Assembly (NCBI GenBank): GCA_017381935.1
Contig: JAFOBG010000052.1
Span: 1 to 64,000 of the forward strand
DNA length: 64,000 nucleotides
Direction of reading: 5' to 3'
Source of the DNA: Alistipes sp.
GTDB taxonomy: Bacteria; Bacteroidota; Bacteroidia; Bacteroidales; Rikenellaceae
Position numbers and translations under genes: made by a program. A model generated the notes under the pieces. It saw nothing but the letters and a program-made list of their open reading frames with translations, made no database searches and had not been told where the DNA came from. How positions within the stretch are numbered: position 1 is the first letter of the stretch; each line of letters opens with the position of its first letter. Below are positions 54,001 through 61,225 of the stretch, one piece after another.

Positions 54001-54527
54001 TTGCCACTACAGGCGCTTGGCCTAATGTTACAGCAACAGTTCCTTCTTCGCCAGAGGCATATGTAATTGCCAATCCTATGCAGCTTATAGCCAGAAATAA
54101 AGACCCACGAGATTGGTTTGCAACCTCTACGGCTAATCAGAACCACTCGCTTTGGAACTCTGGTGGTAAGACTATGTACGATCCATGTCCACTTGGCTAC
54201 AAAGTACCTGATAGCTATGCTTGGAATGTAGGTCAGGCAGCTGGAAGTTCATTCTTTACAAATAGCAACTTTACTTTTGATAGTACCACATACTGCTGTA
54301 CATATACCGATGGTAGTACTGTTGTAGTATATCCTATCGCTGGCTGTACAAGTGGTGCAGGTGCTCTTACAAATGTGGGTGTAAAGGGTTACTATCGTGC
54401 TACAGGTAATATTGAGACTGCAAAGTACGGTGATGTACTTGAACTTACACTCTCAGGCTCTGTAATCAATCCAGTGCAGGGTAATTATCGTGGTAGCGGA
54501 TACTCTGTACGCTGCGTGAAAGAGTAG
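51078..54527 (+). CDS. Large multidomain lipoprotein: fimbrillin-like, BACON-like, SGNH/DUF4886 and FISUMP-like domains
   Basis: 1149 residues. A lipoprotein signal ends at Cys16 (F-C-V-G-C). Residues 20-280 resemble a fimbrillin/Mfa-like fold (YALYPYN, then L-K-S-L-T-L-K-S-N-S-G-E-K-I-A-G). A BACON-like Ig domain (about 285-378) and a beta-sandwich (about 380-575) follow. The SGNH-like DUF4886 domain (578-800) has the G-N-S-F-T block with Ser585 and a D-D-R-H block with Asp745 and His748. The C-terminal part (905-1149) reads V-W-L-D-R-N-L-G-A and G-F-F-Y-Q-F-G-R-K-D-P-F, as in FISUMP-like domains of fimbrial tip proteins. It may be a surface adhesin with esterase activity (inference). Confidence 0.85.
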   Translation: MRRLIVWIAALFCVGCSQYIDSDSVPMYSGRVYTASINDEISRVYMDENLSLHYNEADEISLFSTTDNCKYVFSGKDGDTKGEFTPAATQNTTGTSLGRTYALYPYNQSATITTDGVMSSTLISEQGYVVNSVGKGSNMMVAVTASDTDSHLSFRNLCSYLCIKMYGKGVTLKSLTLKSNSGEKIAGELSVVAAHDSTPVATAAQGAVESITINLGDGVALSESAAEPTKFFFATLPTIFNAGFTVIAVDTSGKIFTKTTEKKITLERNVVQGMTAVEVVPVEATIEGLTTPESIELPKQSLYSKGITVGSTSEAVTVSTSEPWFGVIESTKSVEKGKTATVKLWFEPNFSTVERSAYVTITGTTSGISVDIPVTQPAYFTTITEAFPARLELQSASCDTSKWGSSGIVTPKNSSAVLTVVSTSGNLLSCVVSSGASVGNLGVGDYLLYAIPTKGVAAGEQIDFMCTLGPKDSTTPKYYIFEYWDDGEWKTVESSLRTAEEDPNLKYSLICRVMDESYNVTFTQSFTLTKPVVDGCVKVRIRVLTPGTGSIRVPSGNGYMGMYMINYPNAPQIADSKKMLFIGNSFTYYYGTAFMFKEIARTEGHQVDAVIGVKGSQSFEEHLRLYMSLDAIKQGGYDVAFLQDTSPNPAIYAEKGTQSILDFSNQINALTLTHSPACQIVYERTWACPYSNYRGYGSYDKLDYLLKTGIEKLQQDVDHKGIIVSPIGLGFRVARGENINLLFKDDRHQSREGAYMKACINYLTIYKTRFTENVSNCGVDATIAKSIRDIAERVVFEGVEENYDFEEPTMEKAANCYIIDKAGKYSIRADIMGNGNIPAGSAITSAELNGKGAKILWSSYNTTTAPASDTELISDVAFADGKITFTAGANGFKEGNVVIALYDDAACQGNILWSWHIWLCDDIKEQSYNDQVWLDRNLGALAVEAGNPLNLGFFYQFGRKDPFRGPAVINANTYIATTGAWPNVTATVPSSPEAYVIANPMQLIARNKDPRDWFATSTANQNHSLWNSGGKTMYDPCPLGYKVPDSYAWNVGQAAGSSFFTNSNFTFDSTTYCCTYTDGSTVVVYPIAGCTSGAGALTNVGVKGYYRATGNIETAKYGDVLELTLSGSVINPVQGNYRGSGYSVRCVKE

Positions 54528-55001
54528 CTATGGCAGTAGCTTTGCAGGGTTGTGGAGATAGATATAGCCTGTAAGGTAGGTGGCAAAGAGTAGCCATAGT
54601 AGATATGGCACAAAGAGCCATGCACTGACACTATGCTTACTAAATGTGTAGATGGTGTATGTGAAGACCAATACATCAAGTATCAGTATTACAATAAGTC
54701 CTAATAATGGTGAGCGTAGTGCAAAAAAGGCTACGCTCCATAGGAAATTTACAAGTAGTTGTAGAAGCCACAGCCTTACAACGCTCATGTCATTTTTTGC
54801 GACTAATCGTCCAATACTAATGCCCATGAAAAGGTAGAGAATAGCCCATACTATAGCAAAGATGTAGTTTGGAGGAGTTAGTGAGGATTTGATAAGTGTG
54901 GGATACCATACGCTAAGCGATGGATGTTGCAGATATGCACCCATTGCACCTACAGTTAAAGATAGAGTAATGGGGATGGTATAGGCTAAAAACTTTTTCA
55001 T
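54528..55001 (-). CDS. tspO: TspO/MBR family membrane protein
   Basis: 157 residues from the ATG at 55001; a frame opening 32 codons earlier has no family sequence there. Five membrane helices. Family marks are the W-Y/S-L-T-P-P-N-Y-I-F-A-I-V-W-A-I-L-Y segment, L-Q-L-L-V-N-F-L-W-S and a Leu/Trp-rich last helix. TspO binds porphyrins and sterol-like ligands and has been linked to stress and tetrapyrrole control in bacteria. Its stop codon abuts that of the convergent lipoprotein gene with no base between. Confidence 0.9.
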   Translation of the reverse strand: MKKFLAYTIPITLSLTVGAMGAYLQHPSLSVWYPTLIKSSLTPPNYIFAIVWAILYLFMGISIGRLVAKNDMSVVRLWLLQLLVNFLWSVAFFALRSPLLGLIVILILDVLVFTYTIYTFSKHSVSAWLFVPYLLWLLFATYLTGYIYLHNPAKLLP

Positions 55002-55016
55002 ATTATTTTTTTTTGC

Positions 55017-55024
55017 TATCTTTG
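55017..55024 (+). promoter_or_regulatory. -7 box for the 55108 outer-membrane protein gene
   Basis: TATCTTTG fits the consensus after a T-run (55005-55014). The leader to the ATG at 55108 is about 75 nt. Confidence 0.45.
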
Positions 55025-55107
55025 TTGTAGTTCTTGCAAATAGAGTGCCCAAGGTACAATATAAAGTGAGTAAGAACGTTGTATATAGACAGAACAAACT
55101 ATAAATT

Positions 55108-55677
55108 ATGAGAAATCTTCTTAGAGTATCTATTCTGATAGTAATGTTATTATCAGCTTTAACAACCTCAGCTCAAAGTTATCTTCAGAAACGTACAGTT
55201 GCAGCTGTTGAGGCTGAAATAGGTATTGGAGCTGTGATGGCAACACATAAGATTAGTCAAATTGGAGATAATAATCTCGGTGTAGGAGCAAGTGTGGAGT
55301 TGAGATATAATTTTGCTAAGGTTCCGGTTGATTTAGGACTATCTCTTGCAGCATCAACTATGAGTAGGGGAAAGGGTATTAGCGGAGCTATTGGAGCTAA
55401 TAATTTTGATAGCCAGACAATACTTTTGACCTCAAGTTATAACTTCTTCCAAGGCCGAGGAGCCTCAATATTTCTTGGTTTGGGTATGGGTGTTGCCTTC
55501 TGCGACAGAGACTCAGTAAATAGCGGAAGCATTACTCGTTTTTGTGCAATGCCTCGTGTGGGTGTAGAGTTTGCACAACGTATAAGATTATTTGCATCCT
55601 ATAAAGTTTATGAGAAGGCAAATAACCAATTTATGTTTGGTGTTGGATTTGTCTTAGGAGGAGGCAAGAGAGATTAA
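55108..55677 (+). CDS. Outer-membrane beta-barrel protein
   Basis: 189 residues. A signal peptide (1-22, ending T-S-A-Q-S) is followed by alternating amphipathic strands typical of an eight-stranded barrel: EAEIGIGAVMA, GVGASVELRYNF, VDLGLSLAAS, SIFLGLGMGVAF, PRVGVEFAQRIRLFASYKV. The C-terminus has the pattern F-M-F-G-V-G-F-V-L-G-G-G. It is a small porin-like or structural outer-membrane protein of unknown function. A strong terminator follows. Confidence 0.8.
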   Translation: MRNLLRVSILIVMLLSALTTSAQSYLQKRTVAAVEAEIGIGAVMATHKISQIGDNNLGVGASVELRYNFAKVPVDLGLSLAASTMSRGKGISGAIGANNFDSQTILLTSSYNFFQGRGASIFLGLGMGVAFCDRDSVNSGSITRFCAMPRVGVEFAQRIRLFASYKVYEKANNQFMFGVGFVLGGGKRD

Positions 55678-55698
55678 AATGCATATTATAAAATAGGA

Positions 55699-55727
55699 GT
55701 AGCGAGAAAAATTCTCGCTACTTTTTC
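55699..55727. terminator. Bidirectional terminator
   Basis: GTAGCGAGA-AAAAT-TCTCGCTAC (55699-55721), then TTTTT. It overlaps the last bases of the convergent maturase gene. Confidence 0.8.
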
Positions 55728-56935
55728 ATTATTAATGCTGCAGGTTTGCCGGCAAGTATTAACTCTTTCATTTGCCCCATTTCTCTCTCTGTATGGCTGT
55801 AGAATAGTTTGTAGCCTTCACAGAGGTAGTTTTTGCCATACTCTCCTGTGTTGTCATTTATAAATCTATGTTTAGGGCATTCGCCGTGGCAGAGTCGATA
55901 GTATTTACAATGGCGACACTCTCGAGGTAGTAGCGCACGTTTTGCCACTCCGAATTCAAATTGACGGTCTGAGTATGCAAGCTCTGCTAGACTGTCGGTG
56001 TGAATATTGCCGATTTTGTATTCAGGATATACAAAGTGGTCGCAGCAATATACATCGCCATTATGCTCAACTGTAAGCCCGCTGCCACATGTTTCACATA
56101 GTGAACAGACAGATGGCTGTACTCCTACCATAAGGGCAAGGGTGGCGTCAAATAGTTGGACATAGCGGCTTCCGACATCACTCTTAATCCAAATGTCGAA
56201 AATATCGCACATAAACTCTCCAAAACCTTTGGCCGTAATAGACCATGGCGCAATATCGGCCTTTTCACCCTCTGGAGATTGTATTTTCCCATCACAGAGT
56301 AGCTCTGCGACCGGTAAAAACTGCATAAAAACGCTTATCTGCCTTAAGAATTTATAGACCTCTGCACCGCAACCCTCGCTATGGATATTTACAGTTGTTA
56401 GTGTATTGTATTCTACACGATTACGATACAACTTCTCTATGCCCTTCATTACACGCATGAAGGTTGGCTGACCGCCTGCGTCAACACGGTGTGCATCGTG
56501 AATGTGCTCAGGTCCATCAATAGATACACCAACTAAAAAGTTGTTGTCTCTGAAGATACTGCACCATTCGTCATCTATAAGCAGACCGTTTGTCTGTATT
56601 GAGTTCTCGACGGTTTTGCCATTTGCATACTTTCGCTGAAGAGCAACTGCCTTCTTGAAAAACTCTTTGCCTGCTAGCAGAGGCTCGCCACCATGCCAGG
56701 CGAAGTTTAGTACAGGAGAGTTGTTGCCCTCTATATTCGCCTTGATGTAACTCTCTAATAGCTTATCATCCATCTTAGGCTCAACACCACCATAGAGAGC
56801 AGCTTTGTCAAGATAGTAGCAATATTTACAGCGCATATTACACAAAGAACCAACGGGCTTTACCATAGAGGTAAAGCCACGCCGTTCATTACGTTTAATA
56901 ATATCTTCGTATGTAAATTCTACAGAACGTCTCAT
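55718..56935 (-). CDS. Anaerobic sulfatase-maturating enzyme (radical SAM/SPASM)
   Basis: 405 residues. The radical SAM triad is Cys32, Cys36 and Cys39 (C-N-M-R-C-K-Y-C). A-W-H-G-G-E-P-L-L follows. The SPASM region at the C-terminus has the Cys sets C-S-L-C-E-T-C, C-C-D-H-F and C-R-H-C-K-Y-Y-R-L-C-H-G-E-C for two auxiliary [4Fe-4S] clusters. This anSME layout oxidises the active-site Ser or Cys of sulfatases to formylglycine without oxygen. It starts 6 bases after the sulfatase gene, its probable client. Complete. Confidence 0.93.
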   Translation of the reverse strand: MRRSVEFTYEDIIKRNERRGFTSMVKPVGSLCNMRCKYCYYLDKAALYGGVEPKMDDKLLESYIKANIEGNNSPVLNFAWHGGEPLLAGKEFFKKAVALQRKYANGKTVENSIQTNGLLIDDEWCSIFRDNNFLVGVSIDGPEHIHDAHRVDAGGQPTFMRVMKGIEKLYRNRVEYNTLTTVNIHSEGCGAEVYKFLRQISVFMQFLPVAELLCDGKIQSPEGEKADIAPWSITAKGFGEFMCDIFDIWIKSDVGSRYVQLFDATLALMVGVQPSVCSLCETCGSGLTVEHNGDVYCCDHFVYPEYKIGNIHTDSLAELAYSDRQFEFGVAKRALLPRECRHCKYYRLCHGECPKHRFINDNTGEYGKNYLCEGYKLFYSHTEREMGQMKELILAGKPAALIMKK

Positions 56936-56941
56936 GTAGTG

Positions 56942-58546
56942 TTATTTACGTGTTATATCTACATTAAATGGCTCATAATCAGCAAGATGATGACTCTGCT
57001 CAATGTATTTCCACATACGCTCGACAATCTCAGGATGCTCTGCTGCCACATCCTTATCATCAAACTCGATATCCTTACCAGGGGTGCTGACATCGAATAG
57101 TTTCATTGTACGGTTACCTTTGTGGAGATCCATAATAAGACCCTTCCACTTGCCCTCACGCACGGCAATCATACCACCTGCTGCAGGATACTCCCAATAG
57201 AGGTAGTCGTGCTCTTTCTGAGCCTTTGGATTGCCAGATAGAATTGGAACTATTGATACACCGTCATTCTTTGGAGCTTCAACGCCTGCAAGCTCGCAAA
57301 TGGTTGGCATAACATCGGCAAAGTTTCCAATATGGTCTGAGACAACACCCTGCTTAATCTTTGCAGGCCAAGAAGCTATGAACGGCATACGGATACCGCC
57401 CTCATGTAGTGTACGCTTACCCCATCCCTTGCCGCAACGATAAGGATATGCACTATCCATCCATACGGTTGGCGAGGAGGCGTTATTTGCCGGACCGTTA
57501 TCACTTGAGAACATGATTACAGTATTCTCATATATGCCGAGACGCTTGAGCTCATCAATGAGCATACCTACCTGATAGTCGAAGTATGAAATCATTGCTG
57601 AATATGTTGCGTGAGGATAGCGACAAGGATAGTAGTTGTGAGGCCAACCGTTAATCTGGCATTTTTCACCAATTAATGGTTCTTCATCACCATACTTTGC
57701 AACATACTTTTCTACCCACTCCTTTGGAGCCTGAAGTGGAGAGTGAGGGAATGGAGTGGTCCACATCAGGAAGAATGGCTTATCTTTATTTGTACGGACA
57801 AACTCCACAACATTATCATACATCGCATCCGGAGCATAGACTTTATCTTGACTATACTTATCATAACTACTCCAATCGTACGGGTCTGCACCATTGTCAA
57901 GTTTGGTTCCAGGATGTACAACCTTTTCACGGTCGTTAATATACTCCTTCTGTCCATTCTTCCACATATATCGTGGATAGTAGTTATGTGCTACACGCTG
58001 ACAAACACAGCCGTAGTAGAAGTCAAAACCCATATCCCACGGAGCAGAACCACTTGCAGGACCTCCAATGCCCCACTTACCAACCATACCTGTCGCATAT
58101 CCGGCTTGCTTCATAACAGTTCCAAGAGTCGGAGTGTCAGGTTTAAGACCCATCTGACCCTCAATGCTCGGATCGTTATCGACCATATCAAAGTTCCAGA
58201 TGCCATCTTCAACTCGGCCCTCTACATTCTCACGAATCTGCGAGTTACCCATATTTTGACCTGTAATAAGACAAGCTCGAGATGGTGAGGATACAGGAGC
58301 TGCTGTGTACATATCGGTAAAACGAATACCGCTCTGAGCCAATGCGTCAATATTAGGAGTCTCTGTTTTGGTCTGTCCATAGCAACCAAAATCTCCATAG
58401 CCGGCATCATCCATAAGGATAAAGATAACATTCGGGCGCTCGGCATCCTTATCTGCGACCTTGCAACCTGTAAAAGCGAGCGGAGCTACAGCCGTCGTAG
58501 GTACAGCCATACAGAGGGCTGTCTTTGATAGTTTATTAAGTTTCAT
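56942..58546 (-). CDS. Ser-type sulfatase lipoprotein
   Basis: 534 residues from the ATG at 58546 (an ATG immediately before is equivalent). A lipoprotein-type signal ends L-A-F-T-G-C (Cys28). The alkaline-phosphatase fold begins P-N-V-I-F-I-L-M-D-D-A-G-Y-G-D with metal-binding Asp46-Asp47. The modification motif is S-S-P-S-R (residues 86-90), so Ser86 is the predicted formylglycine precursor. The calcium-site D-N-G follows in S-S-D-N-G-P. It cleaves sulfate esters, probably from sulfated glycans; the substrate cannot be read from sequence. It is in an operon with its maturase. Confidence 0.92.
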   Translation of the reverse strand: MKLNKLSKTALCMAVPTTAVAPLAFTGCKVADKDAERPNVIFILMDDAGYGDFGCYGQTKTETPNIDALAQSGIRFTDMYTAAPVSSPSRACLITGQNMGNSQIRENVEGRVEDGIWNFDMVDNDPSIEGQMGLKPDTPTLGTVMKQAGYATGMVGKWGIGGPASGSAPWDMGFDFYYGCVCQRVAHNYYPRYMWKNGQKEYINDREKVVHPGTKLDNGADPYDWSSYDKYSQDKVYAPDAMYDNVVEFVRTNKDKPFFLMWTTPFPHSPLQAPKEWVEKYVAKYGDEEPLIGEKCQINGWPHNYYPCRYPHATYSAMISYFDYQVGMLIDELKRLGIYENTVIMFSSDNGPANNASSPTVWMDSAYPYRCGKGWGKRTLHEGGIRMPFIASWPAKIKQGVVSDHIGNFADVMPTICELAGVEAPKNDGVSIVPILSGNPKAQKEHDYLYWEYPAAGGMIAVREGKWKGLIMDLHKGNRTMKLFDVSTPGKDIEFDDKDVAAEHPEIVERMWKYIEQSHHLADYEPFNVDITRK

Positions 58547-58601
58547 CACAACAGTATTTTAGATTTAGTACAACAAAAATACAAAAAAGTTTGAAAGTTT
58601 G

Positions 58602-58632
58602 GTTGTGAAATTAAAAAAAATCCGTATCTTTG
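58602..58632 (+). promoter_or_regulatory. Promoter of rpmI-rplT
   Basis: GTTG (58602-58605), 19 bases, TATCTTTG (58625-58632), then CGC. The -7 box is exact and the -33 box is one base off. It lies 34 bases before the rpmI ATG. Confidence 0.6.
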
Positions 58633-58665
58633 CGCGCTATGTTTAACTAAAAATATTTTACAATT

Positions 58666-58860
58666 ATGCCAAAAATGAAAACTAATGCCGCTGCAAAGAA
58701 GCGTTTTACTTTCACCGGCACAGGTAAGATTAAGCGTAAGCACGCTTATCACAGTCACATCCTGACAAAAAAGACTAAGAAACAGAAGCGTAACCTCTGC
58801 TATTCAGGTATCGTTTCACCAGCCGATGAGGCAAAGATCAAGACTCTGCTTGTTAAGTAA
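58666..58860 (+). CDS. rpmI: Ribosomal protein bL35
   Basis: 64 residues, very basic. The sequence begins [14 protein letters not shown] and continues with [12 protein letters not shown], the bL35 signature. It is a component of the 50S subunit. It has its own promoter here and no infC gene upstream. RplT follows after 104 bases. Confidence 0.97.
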   Translation: MPKMKTNAAAKKRFTFTGTGKIKRKHAYHSHILTKKTKKQKRNLCYSGIVSPADEAKIKTLLVK

Positions 58861-58903
58861 TTAGCAGCCGAGCAAGTAAACAATTTTTTATTAACCGGAG
58901 TGA

Positions 58904-58941
58904 AACAGCCCTAAAGAGTGCGAGAGAATCGTACCGCTGTT
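58904..58941 (+). ncRNA. Two-tier hairpin between rpmI and rplT (candidate r-protein leader)
   Basis: Outer stem AACAGC (58904-58909) with GCTGTT (58936-58941). Inner stem GTGCGA (58918-58923) with TCGTAC (58929-58934), including one G-U pair, and a 5-nt loop GAGAA. The two are joined by an asymmetric internal loop of 8 against 1 nt. It ends 23 bases before the rplT ATG. L20 is known to bind mRNA mimics of its 23S site in other bacteria; whether this is such a site is inference. Confidence 0.45.
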
Positions 58942-58964
58942 AACTTCATCAAAAACTTTTAATT

Positions 58965-59309
58965 ATGCCACGTTCAGTCAATGCTGTTGCGTCACGCGCA
59001 AGAAGAAAAAAGGTTTTGAAGCTTGCCAAGGGTAACTTTGGTTCAAGGGGAAATGTTTGGACAGTAGCCAAAAATACTGTCGAGAAGGGTCTGCAGTATG
59101 CATATGCACACCGTCGTCTTAAGAAACGTACTTTCCGTTCATTGTGGATTGTTCGTATCAATGCGGCAGTTCGTGCTTACGGTATGACCTATTCGGAGTT
59201 CATCGGTAAAGTAAACGCTAAGGGTATCGCACTTAACCGTAAGGTTATGGCTGACCTGGCGATGAACGAGCCGAAAGCATTCGAGGCAATTGTAAACGCA
59301 GTTAAATAG
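58965..59309 (+). CDS. rplT: Ribosomal protein bL20
   Basis: 114 residues. The sequence begins [20 protein letters not shown], then has [22 protein letters not shown], the bL20 core. It binds 23S rRNA early in 50S assembly and in other species represses its own operon. Terminators follow at 59311 and 59391. Confidence 0.97.
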   Translation: MPRSVNAVASRARRKKVLKLAKGNFGSRGNVWTVAKNTVEKGLQYAYAHRRLKKRTFRSLWIVRINAAVRAYGMTYSEFIGKVNAKGIALNRKVMADLAMNEPKAFEAIVNAVK

Positions 59310-59310
59310 C

Positions 59311-59358
59311 CTTTTGCGTGAGCAAAAGATGAGGGGAGGATTTATTCTTCCCCTTTTT
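59311..59358 (+). terminator. Tandem hairpin terminator of rpmI-rplT
   Basis: First hairpin CTTTTGC-GTGA-GCAAAAG (59311-59328). The second is GGGGAGG (59333-59339) with CTTCCCC (59347-59353), then TTTTTATTTT. Confidence 0.7.
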
Positions 59359-59390
59359 ATTTTGAAAGTAATCGTAAATATTTGCAATAA

Positions 59391-59423
59391 AAAATATCCA
59401 CCTTTAAGCAAAGGTGGATATTT
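59391..59423. terminator. Bidirectional terminator between rplT and rnfA
   Basis: AAATATCCACCTTT-AAGC-AAAGGTGGATATTT is a perfect 14-bp stem with a tetraloop. It is A-rich on the left and T-rich on the right, so it also ends the minus-strand rnf operon. Confidence 0.85.
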
Positions 59424-59441
59424 GTATTTTAGTAGGAAATA

Positions 59442-60014
59442 CTATACCAGACCACTAAAGCCCATGAATGCCATAGCAAGGAGTGCTGCTGTGATAAGCG
59501 CAATAGGCACACCCTCAAATGCTTTTGGTACCTCTTCGAACTCAAGTCTCTCACGCATACCTGCAAATAGCACGAGTGCTACGGCAAAGCCCAGAGCTGT
59601 AGAGGTACTATAAATAAGGCCCTCAAGCAATCCATACTCTTTTTGAACCATAAGTAGTGCTACACCAAGTACTGCACAGTTGGTTGTAATAAGAGGTAAG
59701 AAGATTCCCAAAGCCTGGTAGAGCGATGGCGATGCCTTTTTGAGCACAATCTCTACCATTTGCACTAAGGCTGCAATAACGAGAATAAAGACAATTGTCT
59801 GCATATACTCAATGCCTAATGCTTTGAGAACGTACTCGTTTATAAGCCATACTACAACAGAAGAGAGTGCCATTACGAATGTTACAGCGGCGCCCATACC
59901 CATACTTGTCTCAACCTTTGAAGAGACGCCAAGGAAAGGGCATATACCGAGGAACTGGGCAAGGACAACATTATTAACAAATATTGCACCTATTATAATT
60001 GCAAAATACTCCAT
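59442..60014 (-). CDS. rnfA: Rnf complex subunit RnfA
   Basis: 190 residues with six membrane helices. It begins Y-F-A-I-I-I-G-A-I-F-V-N-N-V-V-L-A-Q-F-L-G, and G-I-C-P-F-L-G-V-S and T-T-N-C-A-V-L-G-V-A carry the conserved Cys residues that hold an intramembrane [2Fe-2S] cluster with RnfE. It is part of the ferredoxin:NAD+ oxidoreductase that pumps Na+ or H+. It is the last gene of rnfBCDGEA, overlapping rnfE by one base. Confidence 0.96.
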   Translation of the reverse strand: MEYFAIIIGAIFVNNVVLAQFLGICPFLGVSSKVETSMGMGAAVTFVMALSSVVVWLINEYVLKALGIEYMQTIVFILVIAALVQMVEIVLKKASPSLYQALGIFLPLITTNCAVLGVALLMVQKEYGLLEGLIYSTSTALGFAVALVLFAGMRERLEFEEVPKAFEGVPIALITAALLAMAFMGFSGLV

Positions 60015-60604
60015 TACTTCTTCAGATATTTGTTAAACAACACCATTAAGAAACCAAGCACCAAGAATCCACCAGGAGCGAGGACAAACACAAGCGGCAT
60101 ATAGTCTGCAATACCAAGACTTAGACCGAATATAGAACCGCTGCCAAGAATCTCACGAATGGCACCGATAGTGGTTAGTGAAAGTGTAAAACCTAAACCG
60201 ATACCTACACCGTCAAGAGCAGAGTCAAGAACTCCATTCTTTGATGCGAAGGCCTCAGCACGACCAAGGATGATACAGTTTACCACAATCAGCGGAATAA
60301 ATACACCCAGCGCCGAGTAGAGAGACGGAACATAAGCCTGCATAAGCATATCGATAACGGTTACAAATGATGCGATGACAACGATAAATGCAGGGATACG
60401 CACCTTGTCAGGAATAAAGTTTTTAATCATTGCAATTACGGCATTTGACATTATAAGTACAGCCATAGTTGCCACACCCATACCAAGACCATTTATTGCA
60501 CTTGTTGTAGTACCCAAAGTTGGACACATACCGAGAACCAATACAAAGGTAGGGTTCTCCTTGATTATACCCTTCCAGATAAGGGATAAACGATTATTAC
60601 TCAT
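60014..60604 (-). CDS. rnfE: Rnf complex subunit RnfE
   Basis: 196 residues from the ATG at 60604, overlapping the rnfG stop. A start nine codons earlier is less likely. It is homologous to RnfA with opposite topology: L-V-L-G-M-C-P-T-L-G-T-T-T-S-A and V-N-C-I-I-L-G-R-A-E-A-F-A supply the cluster Cys residues. Six membrane helices. It pairs with RnfA in the membrane electron path. Confidence 0.96.
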   Translation of the reverse strand: MSNNRLSLIWKGIIKENPTFVLVLGMCPTLGTTTSAINGLGMGVATMAVLIMSNAVIAMIKNFIPDKVRIPAFIVVIASFVTVIDMLMQAYVPSLYSALGVFIPLIVVNCIILGRAEAFASKNGVLDSALDGVGIGLGFTLSLTTIGAIREILGSGSIFGLSLGIADYMPLVFVLAPGGFLVLGFLMVLFNKYLKK

Positions 60605-61217
60605 GCTGACCTCCTTCCTGTTTTGTTGCACCGGTAGTTACATCTCCAGCTTTACTTTGCGCTCCGCTGGCAACTTTGAATGCCTCGTAAGCTATTGCGA
60701 CAGCCTCAGCGTATGCACGTGATGAGATTGTGGCTGCGGTAAGAGCATCAATATCTCCACCATCCTTTTTGACGGTCATATTGACCTCTGCTGCATTCTT
60801 ATCTTTAAGTGATGCAAGCAGGACATTGCCCTCATCTGCCATTTTTGTACCAAGTCCTGGAGTCTCTTTTTGCTCCAAAACGTTGATGTTAAGAATCTTT
60901 CCCTCTGTGTCGAAACCAACCATTAGACGAACTGCACCACCAAAACCATTTTTAGAGATGCTCTCTACAGCATAACCTACAGTCTCTCCGGCAATTGTTG
61001 CTGTATGAGCTACAATAGGTAGTTGATTAACTTCGATACTTTGTTTCGTAGTTGCCTCAAACTGTGGCAACACCTGAGCTAACGCATCTTTTACAGCTAG
61101 CTCTTTGGCCTGAGCAATAGGCTCCTCGGTAAGCATATATACACCGCCTACGGCTGCTGATGAAAGAAGGGTGATGGTAAAGAGTACCAAAACCATGTTT
61201 TTCAATGAACTTTCCAT
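60597..61217 (-). CDS. rnfG: Rnf complex flavoprotein RnfG
   Basis: 206 residues. One N-terminal membrane helix (about 8-28) is followed by an FMN-binding domain facing the periplasm. The flavinylation motif reads D-A-L-T-A-A-T-I-S-S at about 157-166. The usual S/T-G-A-T-x-[ST] has Ala for Gly and Ser for the modified Thr (Ser165). It carries covalent FMN attached by ApbE; no apbE is seen here. A Gly/Gln/Thr-rich C-terminal tail follows residue 185. Confidence 0.94.
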   Translation of the reverse strand: MESSLKNMVLVLFTITLLSSAAVGGVYMLTEEPIAQAKELAVKDALAQVLPQFEATTKQSIEVNQLPIVAHTATIAGETVGYAVESISKNGFGGAVRLMVGFDTEGKILNINVLEQKETPGLGTKMADEGNVLLASLKDKNAAEVNMTVKKDGGDIDALTAATISSRAYAEAVAIAYEAFKVASGAQSKAGDVTTGATKQEGGQHE

Positions 61218-61225
61218 ACTCCCTC

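Noticed and set aside
57743-58288. 181-codon plus-strand frame opposite the sulfatase gene.
   Set aside because: The sulfatase frame is intact with all motifs; the antisense protein is compositionally odd and has no family features.
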